Shown here: one piece after another, positions 57,545 to 64,000 of the stretch | Layout: each line of letters begins with the position of its first letter | Numbering within the stretch: the stretch's first letter is position 1 | Source of the DNA: Parelaphostrongylus tenuis | Taxonomy: Eukaryota; Nematoda; Chromadorea; Rhabditida; Metastrongylidae | Direction of reading: 5' to 3' | Length of the DNA: 64,000 bases | Assembly (NCBI GenBank): GCA_019055375.1 | Contig: JAHQIW010000863.1 | Location: 91,460-155,459 of the forward strand | Position numbers and translations under genes: made by a program | The notes under the pieces: generated by a model | The model's input: only the letters and a program-made list of their open reading frames with translations | Database searches by the model: none | Told to the model about the DNA's origin: nothing

Positions 57545-60014
57545 GGACCTCGAAAAATTCTTCAGAGAAGATCATACATTCTTCAAGGTCATTGTCGGAG
57601 ATTTTAACGCAAAAATTGGACCTAGAAGAACGTCTGAAGAACGTCACATAGGGACCCACGGACTAGAATGGAATGAACAGGGTGAGAGGCTATCCGAGTG
57701 TATCATGACGACCCAAACCATCCATGGTAACTCGCAATTCCAAAAGCCTCTCTCTCAGCGATGGACGTGGGAGTCTCCCAATGGAGAGTACCATAACGAA
57801 ATAGATCACATCATAGTAAATCGAAGGTTTTGCCTGACCGACGTCGCTGTTGTTCCCAAGTTCTACACGGGATCAGACCATCGCCTCCTTCGCGCAACGT
57901 TCCGATTTTCGAGGAGAGGAGAGAAAGCCGCTAAATACAAACAACGAAGTCCCAGAACTATTATAAACTGGGATGAATTCAAATCATTAGTCGGCTCTTG
58001 GGAAGATACCGTTGTCGACAACATCGACGAAGAATACGATCGACTCGTTGAATATCTTCACGTTGGCGCTAAAAAAGCCGAAAGTCCTAAGGTCACGAAG
58101 AGACGCTTGTCTCCGCAGACACTCGAGCTGATACGTCAACGTGGAATCGCACGAGCCGCAGGCAACCGAAACCTTACGTCCGAACTTGCGAAACGATGCA
58201 GAGAAGCGATAAAAGAAGACCTTAAAGAGAGAAGAGCAGCAGTTATGGCAGAAGCTGCAGAAGCTGGGAAGAGCATTCGCAAAGCCCAGCGAGGCTTCGC
58301 CAACTATAAGACCAAGATGATTGCACTCCGATACCCTGACGGGACACTTACAGCTTCCAGAAGGGCTATGGAGAAAATCATCCACCAGTACTACTCGGAT
58401 CTCTTCGCTAGCCATGTTCTCTTACCGTCATATAAATTGAAAGAGGACGAATATGTCGTTCCACCGGTCCTTCCTTCCGAAATCCGACATGCTATATCGT
58501 CGGTGAAAAACAGAACAACACCCGGTCCAGACAGGATTAGACCAGAACACCTGAAGAACCTGCCGCCAGTTCTCATCAACACCCTGGCTCGGCTCTTCAC
58601 TCGCTACCTGTCAGAATGCAAGATCCCTATTCAATGGAAAACCAGCAAGACCGTATTGTTGTTCAAAAAGGGAGACCTTCACGACATAGGCAATTATCGC
58701 CCAATCTGCTTGCTGTCCGTTGTCTATAAACTCTTTACTCGATTCATCCTGAACAGGATTGACAGAACACTGGACGAAGGACAGCCATGCGAACAAGCAG
58801 GGTTCAGAAAAGGATTTAGTACCATGGACCACATCCACACGATCACAAGACTCATTGAAGTTTCGCGAGAGTACAAACAACCACTCTGTCTCACTTTTAT
58901 CGATCTGAAGAAAGCCTTTGATTCAGTGGAAACAGAAGCGGTTATAGAGGCTCTGGATAACCAGGGCGTCCCTACTCGGTACATAATGATCCTTCGTGAG
59001 CTTTATAAAGATTTCACGACCAGAATATCTCCATTCTACAACAATATCACCATTGACGTAAGAAGAGGGGTTCGACAAGGCGATACAATATCGCCAAAAC
59101 TATTCACTGCCACCCTACAAAACGTCATGCGAACATTAGAATGGGACGAAATGGGAGTGAAAATTGACGGTCGACAATTAAACCATCTTCGCTTTGCTGA
59201 CGATATCGTTCTCATAACACCAAACATCAGCCAAGCGGAACGAATGTTGACTGATTTCGATAACGCCTGTGGAAAGATCGGTCTTCAACTGAATCTAACG
59301 AAAACAATGTTCATGAGGAACGGATGGGTTTCTAATGCCCCATTCACGCTCAACGGAACGACAATTTCCGAATGCTCCAGTTACATCTATCTAGGTCGTG
59401 AAATCAACATGATGAACGACCTAGCCCCAGAGTTGAGCAGGAGGAAACGAGCGGCTTGGGGAACGTTTAAGAGCATCGAAGATGTAGTGAAGAGGACAAA
59501 GAACATCCGACTCCGTGCCCACCTTTTCGACTCGACAATTATCCCTGCCCTAACGTATGCAGCAGAAACCTGGTCGCTACGTAAGCAGGATGAAAGATCA
59601 CTTGCCGTTATCGAACGCGCAGTCGAAAGGTCGATGCTAGGAGTATCTCGTATTTCGCAAATGAGACAAAGGATCCGAACTTCCGACCTACGTCAACGAT
59701 CGAAAATCAGAGACGCCGTTCTACACGCCAGGATATCGAAAATAAGGTGGGCCGGACACGTGATGCGCTTCAACGACAACCGATGGACGAGAGCCGTTAC
59801 CGACTGGATTCCTCGGGATGTCAAGCGCTCTAAAGGAAGACCACTGACCCGTTGGTCCGATTTCTTCACGAAAGCGATGGAAGAAAGATATGATGCTCAG
59901 CGAATTCCTAGAGCAAGGAGGACCCACTGGGCTACTCTTGCACGCGATAGGGAAAAATGGAAGAGTTGCTGGTACCCGCTCGAGTCACTCGACGATCAAC
60001 GGGACGACAGGTGA
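57543..60014 (+). CDS. RTE endonuclease/reverse transcriptase polyprotein, N-terminally truncated
   Basis: The 823-codon product would nick target DNA and copy element RNA at the nick. The endonuclease domain is only the C-terminal part: GDFNAKIG (residues 19-26), EIDH (86-89) and the catalytic SDH (111-113); the N-terminal TYNARTL and AETRR motifs are lost. A basic linker is followed by the RT: KKGDLHDIGNYRPICLL, GFRKGFSTMDH, motif A FIDLKKAFDS (about 452-461), motif B RRGVRQGDTISP (about 506-517) and motif C FADD (about 551-554). The C-terminal region holds the RTE-typical WAGHVMRF...RW...PRD...RPLTRWSDFF block. The ATG used is simply the first in frame after truncation. The RT part looks complete, but without the endonuclease N-terminus autonomous movement is unlikely. 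Expression unknown. Confidence 0.92.
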   Translation: MDLEKFFREDHTFFKVIVGDFNAKIGPRRTSEERHIGTHGLEWNEQGERLSECIMTTQTIHGNSQFQKPLSQRWTWESPNGEYHNEIDHIIVNRRFCLTDVAVVPKFYTGSDHRLLRATFRFSRRGEKAAKYKQRSPRTIINWDEFKSLVGSWEDTVVDNIDEEYDRLVEYLHVGAKKAESPKVTKRRLSPQTLELIRQRGIARAAGNRNLTSELAKRCREAIKEDLKERRAAVMAEAAEAGKSIRKAQRGFANYKTKMIALRYPDGTLTASRRAMEKIIHQYYSDLFASHVLLPSYKLKEDEYVVPPVLPSEIRHAISSVKNRTTPGPDRIRPEHLKNLPPVLINTLARLFTRYLSECKIPIQWKTSKTVLLFKKGDLHDIGNYRPICLLSVVYKLFTRFILNRIDRTLDEGQPCEQAGFRKGFSTMDHIHTITRLIEVSREYKQPLCLTFIDLKKAFDSVETEAVIEALDNQGVPTRYIMILRELYKDFTTRISPFYNNITIDVRRGVRQGDTISPKLFTATLQNVMRTLEWDEMGVKIDGRQLNHLRFADDIVLITPNISQAERMLTDFDNACGKIGLQLNLTKTMFMRNGWVSNAPFTLNGTTISECSSYIYLGREINMMNDLAPELSRRKRAAWGTFKSIEDVVKRTKNIRLRAHLFDSTIIPALTYAAETWSLRKQDERSLAVIERAVERSMLGVSRISQMRQRIRTSDLRQRSKIRDAVLHARISKIRWAGHVMRFNDNRWTRAVTDWIPRDVKRSKGRPLTRWSDFFTKAMEERYDAQRIPRARRTHWATLARDREKWKSCWYPLESLDDQRDDR

Positions 60015-60019
60015 TACAG

Positions 60020-60022
<3 letters not shown>

Positions 60023-60069
<47 letters not shown>
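60023..60069. repeat. (TA)n microsatellite at the RTE 3' end
   Basis: About 23 TA units directly continue the terminal GTGATA of the RTE. It may be the tail made during insertion or part of the target. Confidence 0.92.
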
Positions 60070-60073
<4 letters not shown>

Positions 60074-60079
60074 GAGATA

Positions 60080-60235
60080 ACTGCTTTGTCGAAAAGGTAG
60101 GCACGGAGTAAGGTCTTCTTCTTTTCTCTAAAACATCCTGGATATTCATGAGCACTCTACAAATCGGTCGCTCTCTCCCACTTATCTTTGGAGCTAACTC
60201 GTTCATCATGTTGTCTTTCCGGTCCAATTGATTGT
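60080..60235 (-). pseudogene. Older RTE copy, upstream part (continues 57,013-57,466)
   Basis: The minus-strand frame reads NQLDRKDNMMNELAPKISGRERP, matching YLGREINMMNDLAPELSRRKRA of the intact copy, and runs to FSTKQL beside the TA repeat. Together with 57,013-57,466 it forms one RTE interrupted by the younger one, with about 25-35 bp lost at the join. Confidence 0.82.
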
Positions 60236-60431
60236 AGAAAAAGTCGTGTTCTGTCTTCAAAATGCAATGAAAAAAGTATTCGTACGCTGATTAAGCTCAA
60301 ATAAAAGACAAACCAATAGCTGAAGTAGTCTCCTTCCGCACTGAGACTATTCAGCCACGTATCCGACAGCAATAAAATTTTTCTATATCCTTTCATTATT
60401 GTTTGAGCCAACTTGTCATGTGGTCTAGTAA

Positions 60432-60494
60432 GGGCTCTTGTACAGCCCGATACACGCGTTTCGTCCTTACAGACTCGTCAGCCAGGCAGAACCC
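60432..60494 (-). ncRNA. Type-I hammerhead ribozyme, complete
   Basis: Minus strand: GGGTTCT with AGAGCCC (outer stem I), GCCTGG with TCGGGC (inner stem I, one G-U), CTGACGA core, GTCT-GTAA-GGAC stem-loop II, GAAA, stem III AC-GCGT-GT, A at H17. All invariant core bases kept. Confidence 0.78.
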
Positions 60495-60762
60495 GTCGTC
60501 TGTCGATCTTCTTATCAGTTCTTTCGGGAGCCTTACACTCCTTGTAGAGAGTCCTCGACGACGTACGCTTCACACTCCATGTCAAGTGAAACCTTTACCT
60601 AACCCAGAGTGTTGTGCACTCGATTGCTCATTGGATGGTACTTATATCATAATTATACCTTTATTTCGAGTGCTTTGTTTAGACCACGCTCAAATTTCAA
60701 TATATCTTTTCATCATTATTAGACTCCCGAAAGAATTGACTATAAAAAGATCAACAGACGAC

Positions 60763-60823
60763 GGGTTCTGCCGGCTGATGAGTCTGTAAGGACGAATCAC
60801 GTGTATCGGTCTGTACAAGAGCC
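60763..60823 (+). ncRNA. Hammerhead ribozyme, one key base changed
   Basis: CTGATGA at 60,775-60,781 and GTCT-GTAA-GGAC follow the family pattern, but GAAA reads GAAT (60,794-60,797), breaking the A15.1-U16.1 pair, and inner stem I is one base shorter. Probably inactive or weak. Confidence 0.7.
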
Positions 60824-61080
60824 CTTACCAGACCACACGACAAGTTGGCGCAAATAATGATGAAAGGATATATTGAAATTTAAGCGTGGTTCAAACAAAG
60901 CACTCGAAAAAAGGTGTAATTATTATAAAAGTGCCAGCCAATGAGCAATCGAGCGCACAACACTCTAGGTTAGATGAAGGTTTCATTTGACATAGAGTGT
61001 AAAGCGCACGTCGTCGACGACTCTCTATAAGGGGTGTAAGGCTCGCAAGAGAACTAACTATAAAAAGATCGACAGACGAC

Positions 61081-61143
61081 GGGTTCTGCCCGGCTGATGA
61101 GTCTGTAAGGACGAAACACGTGTATCGGGCTGCACAAGAGCCC
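61081..61143 (+). ncRNA. Type-I hammerhead ribozyme, best copy of the repeat family
   Basis: Order on the plus strand: GGGTTCT (61,081-61,087), GCCCGG (61,088-61,093), CTGATGA (61,094-61,100), GTCT-GTAA-GGAC (61,101-61,112), GAA (61,113-61,115), AC-ACGT-GT stem III, A61,124 (H17), TCGGGC (61,125-61,130), bulge TGCACA (61,131-61,136), AGAGCCC (61,137-61,143). Inner stem I has six pairs (one G-U), outer stem I seven (one G-U). The stem I bulge opposite a stem II GNRA loop is where natural hammerheads make their activating tertiary contact. Stem III has only two firm pairs, so a dimeric fold may be needed. Confidence 0.83.
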
Positions 61144-61365
61144 TTATCAGACCACATGACAAGTTGGCTCAAATAATGATGAAAGGATATATTGAAGTTT
61201 GAGCGTGGTCTAAAGAAAGCACTCGAAATAAAGGTATAATTATGATAAATTTTTCTGTTGTCAAATTTGCGATCTTTCAATTTGAAGGAAATATTGAAGA
61301 TTTTGCTCAATTGGAGCGATTTTGGAGTGAACTCCCTATCAAAAGTGCTTCATAAACAGGATAAG

Positions 61366-61515
61366 TGATATTACCCGACATCAAGCCGGAAGTGCACAGC
61401 GGATACGCCAAAACCTCCCGGCCAAAGCATGCCAAAATATTCTAGGTCGCGTTTGTTGTGTGAGGTTTTGCGTTGTCGTAGCGTAGTGCATTTGTAGTGG
61501 AGGTGGAGCAGCAGA
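61366..61515 (-). pseudogene. Mariner-like transposase remnant
   Basis: Minus strand reads RYDNAKPHTTNAT* (second catalytic Asp block) then NILACFGREVLAYPLC, matching the mariner order DNA.PH......L..GWEVL.HPPYSPD. A stop and loss of the PPYSPD part show decay. No terminal repeats seen. Confidence 0.6.
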
Positions 61516-63012
61516 CAAATTTCTCTCATGGAAAGTTTTATTCTGAAGGCTGTGTAGACAATTAACATTGCTCAATATGCAAGAAAGCGGGTTCTGTGAT
61601 GAGCTTAAATTTGCACAAAATATGTGTGTAAAAAAATCATTTTCTCAATCAATACAACACAATTCTACTACAATCCATTACATGTTTATTTCTTTTCACC
61701 TTGTTTCTTAACATGTTTACTTCTTTTCACTATGTTTTTAAAAGACCAATGAGAACTATAATCAAAGCGATATTAATTTATGACACTATTTTTTAGAACT
61801 TTTCGCAATGTACTTAGTCAACATGAAAAGTAGTGATGATCAAATGAAATTCTTCCTATATAACCGCTTTTAGCCGTTCAAAATGTTATAGATATACCCA
61901 AAAATGTAGAGTGATGTGCAGCATTCGCGTCAGGGGAACTCGAACCCACATCTTACTCTATCCGAAAGCGCGTGTTCTAATCAAAATAGAGATTGTTTTC
62001 CAACGCCATAGGATTTTATCACAAGAAATATTGACGCCAGACTTTTATGGTTTCATTTCATCTAGTCGATGATATAATACAAACCTCTGATTTATTAATC
62101 TCTCTCATACGACCTTCTCTACGGGAGCTTACAACTGTTGTTCAAAAGTTCAAACTGCGCATTGCTTACAACGGAGATTTCAAACAGTACATCATAAGGC
62201 ATCGGAGTATAAATTCATGAGTACAATACTGTATGTGACACTACGACCAAATCTGCTACCGCTTCATCGTGACAGCAAAGGAGTTTCATGGTGCCGGCTT
62301 GTGATATACAGCTGAGAACTCATTCGATGTATGAGCAATCAAAACTGAAAACACCCTAAATTCATACACGATGGGAAACTAGAAGTGAAAACAGGGCGGA
62401 AATCACTGTTATGTTAGAAAACCTAGTAGCATCGGGTTAACCCTTCGTTTAATTCAAAGAGAACTGGATTAAACTGTCGTGATGTGGGATAAATCCTGCG
62501 TATCTCAGAACTGCAGAAACAAGTAATTATCCACTGTGCTAGTGATCGCACAACTTAAGAAGGTAATTAAATTGATTAGGTATTCAAAGTTGCCAGGTGC
62601 GAAGCAAAAAATGCGGTGTTCATAGACCGCTTTTTTTTATGAGCTGTTTTCATGAGTCTGTTGGACTTCAATGCTATTTAAAATTTTTCTTACTTTCGCC
62701 TTCGCTGCCTACGATGGTGAGCCGTTCCGAGCATCGTAAACTCTTCGTATATCACTTAGCGATTCACATAGCATTTCCAACTGAAAATACAATTTAAGAG
62801 AGTGTTGCCCTACAACTGCCTCTGCTTCTTGTGTATATCTAGTTGTTTTGAACATATTGCATCTTCCTGAAGTCTACTCGTTTGTACATATGCTTTATAA
62901 TCTGCAGCAATACATTCCTTCATTCTTAGACATTGGGGGAAAAGGGGAGGGGGAACTGCAAAGCCTCAACTACTCTTCCGCGCTAACCCTGCATGTAATA
63001 ATTGTCTATGAT
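61516..63012. other. Intergenic; small repeats, no gene recognised
   Basis: Includes a 30-bp direct repeat, two copies at about 61,680-61,740 (ACATGTTTA.TTCTTTTCAC). At 61,885-61,975 one arm of the tRNA-like element described at 63,014 appears (minus-strand GGGTTCGAGTTCCCCTGACGC). No exon series. Confidence 0.45.
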
Positions 63013-63013
63013 C

Positions 63014-63247
63014 AATATAACCCAATGATGTAGAGTGGTGTTCAGAAACCTTTGCGTCAGCTGGGATTCGAACCCACATTCCACTCTATCCGGGAACGCC
63101 TGTTGCTGAATCGTTGCAAAACGACACGTTACTAACGGTCGGTAGTGCACCAGTTCAGCACGCGCTCGCGGATGGAGTTTAAATTGGGCTCGAATTCCAG
63201 CTGGCGCACAAGTTTTTGCAACACCCCTGTACATCATTGGATATATT
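63014..63247. mobile_element. Foldback element with tRNA-like arms
   Basis: Terminal inverted repeats AATATAACCCAATGATGTA (63,014-63,032) and TACATCATTGGATATATT (63,230-63,247) enclose two imperfect inverted arms. Each contains a box-B-like sequence: GGGTTCGAATCCCAGCTG on the minus strand in the left arm (63,082-63,065 area) and a matching GAATTCGAGCCCAATT on the minus strand of the right arm. The left arm repeats at 61,885-61,975 and, weakly, near 53,630. No coding content. It could be an inverted SINE dimer or a MITE that captured tRNA-like sequence. Confidence 0.5.
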
Positions 63248-63418
63248 GTAACATCATACCCAACGCTATAAAACTGGTCAAATAAAAATGAATTCTGATT
63301 GCCTTTGGCCACTTCGTAATGCTGCATAATATTACTAACGAGCTAAAGTGTGAATCTACAAATCAGCTTCATAGAATAATTTCGAAGCATCGTTGAGAAG
63401 AAGCACCTGGTGCGGACT

Positions 63419-63612
63419 TTAGGTCTCTTGATTGACTATTATGCTTTCCAGTTCCTCTTCACCATTATTCATGTTCACAACGCTCTCGATATATGGCCTA
63501 TACGGTTTTTCCATGAAATCAATAACTGCCATGGTTTGACATAGTGGCGGTTCGAATTTTACACGCGGTCTCGCAATTCCTCCCTCTCCTTTGATGAGTT
63601 TCCTTAGCATCC
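63419..63612 (-). CDS. Possible 3'-terminal exon, unrecognised
   Basis: After an acceptor-like TTACTAAATCATATAG (minus strand, ending near 63,613), a frame reads MLRKLIKGEGGIARPRVK..., MAVIDFMEKPYRPYIES and GEEELESIIVNQET, then stops at 63,419. The composition looks like real coding sequence, but I recognise no family, and upstream exons in the remaining 390 bp were not identified. Confidence 0.3.
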
Positions 63613-64000
63613 TATATGATTTAGTAACAATCTTTGAAAAGCTGAGGATGTTGTCACAAAAGCCAAGGCTTTATGGCAGTTCCTCCCAACAGTGCCTACA
63701 TCAATCGAAATTCATTTATTTGACCGCCGCTGCGGTTGTATGATGTTATAATATACCTACTAATGTGGAGTGCTGTGCAAAAACTTCACAGCATCTCCCA
63801 CATTAGTGCGTAACTATGCCTTATCGTATACAGTATCAGTAAGTGAGTAGGGGTTTGGATAAGATGTGTCACAGGTTACCGCGAGTCCGCCTCCATGTTT
63901 CACATGATGGAGTTATCCTGCGAATGCGTGGTGTCAAAAAATACTGTATTCTCTAAAACTTTGAAAACTATAACTGGTTGAGATCAGATCCGGAGGGAAC
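63613..64000. other. Window end; short hairpin, no gene recognised
   Basis: At about 63,758-63,807 an imperfect inverted repeat (CTAATGTGGAGTGCTGTG against CACAGCATCTCCCACATTAG) is preceded by ATATACCT, like the foldback element family at 63,014. Nothing else was recognised. Confidence 0.45.

Larger units (their letters stand above)
57528..60069 (+). mobile_element. RTE retrotransposon, 5'-truncated, open frame intact
   Basis: It starts at the palindrome and ends with the family 3' sequence (TGA stop overlapping TGATACAGG then TGATA) running into a TA microsatellite. It is inserted in an older, oppositely oriented RTE (57,013-57,466 plus 60,080-60,235). Compared with the copy at 19,068-22,400 it lacks the 5' region and about 135 endonuclease codons. 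No direct target duplication can be defined because both sides are TA repeats. The intact frame suggests it is the youngest RTE here. Confidence 0.93.
60390..61245. repeat. Hammerhead-repeat array at 60.4 kb
   Basis: Unit 1 (60,390-60,720, ribozyme minus) is joined tail to tail to two direct units in the other orientation (ribozyme plus). The plus units' ribozymes start 318 bp apart (60,763 and 61,081). Junctions: at 60,720 'catcattatt' meets 'agactcccga', the middle of a unit. Each unit has TTATT..GAGCCAACTTG, TGTGGTCT, the ribozyme, a CATGTCAAGTGAAA / CATTTGACATAGAGTGTA block, GCAATCGAG and TTTAGACCACGC. No protein. Confidence 0.88.

Noticed and set aside
63065..63082. Functional tRNA gene at the GGGTTCGAATCCC sequence
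   Set aside because: Box B is good, but no closing acceptor stem or anticodon arm can be drawn; it is one arm of a foldback element.
1..64000. CRISPR arrays, bacterial operons, rRNA genes, spliced-leader RNA genes
   Set aside because: None seen: the direct repeats are retroelement units or microsatellites, and no SL1-like or rRNA-like sequence was found by eye.

Overview
This window looks like repeat-dense, intron-bearing animal DNA, most likely from a nematode (a strongylid/hookworm type is my guess). Reasons: it is AT-rich, has no bacterial gene layout, carries RTE-class non-LTR retrotransposons, mariner and Penelope-like remnants and tRNA-derived SINEs, and its one recognisable host-like gene has short introns (one of 49 nt). 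There is no operon, rRNA gene or CRISPR array. The only long intact open frame, 57,543-60,014 (+), is the reverse transcriptase of an RTE retrotransposon.

Layout. A segmental duplication dominates. Segment A (1-5,262) is homologous to B, which is split into 33,488-37,335 and 41,819-46,872. Segment C (12,215-16,935) is homologous to D (48,625-53,722). The order A-C / B-D suggests one old direct duplication with about 33-37 kb between the copies. The two copies differ by datable insertions: an RTE with an 8-bp target duplication in B, a small hammerhead-ribozyme element with an 18-bp target duplication in B, a hammerhead-repeat insertion in B, and a deletion in A that cuts through a mariner element intact at both ends in B. 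Between the duplicates lie a probable RMDN-like (TPR/FAM82) gene or pseudogene on the minus strand (9,532-10,826), a nearly full-length decayed RTE (19,068-22,400), SINEs, TA-rich microsatellites and a hammerhead array near 26.5-27.1 kb. The right end (55.2-61.5 kb) is a cluster of a Penelope-like RT remnant, a mariner remnant, an intact-frame RTE nested in an older RTE, and another hammerhead array.

The most interesting content is small self-cleaving RNA. I see three kinds of hammerhead-ribozyme motif. (1) A 309-318-bp repeat unit, found as short tandem arrays joined to inverted copies at 15.1, 26.5, 51.9 and 60.4 kb (plus one insertion at 42.4 kb). Several copies keep the whole type-I hammerhead core, a GUAA loop II and a bulged two-part stem I. 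(2) A 266-bp single insertion at 33.86-34.12 kb with an almost ideal hammerhead and an 18-bp target duplication. (3) Short Penelope-type hammerheads at 4.6, 46.2 and 55.3 kb. The first two resemble retrozymes and Schistosoma Sm-alpha-like elements. I infer that a Penelope or LINE machinery mobilises them, but nothing here proves it.

Limits: all calls are by eye from the sequence. Boundaries of decayed repeats are good to about 10-50 bases. Most of the unique sequence holds nothing I can support as a gene.
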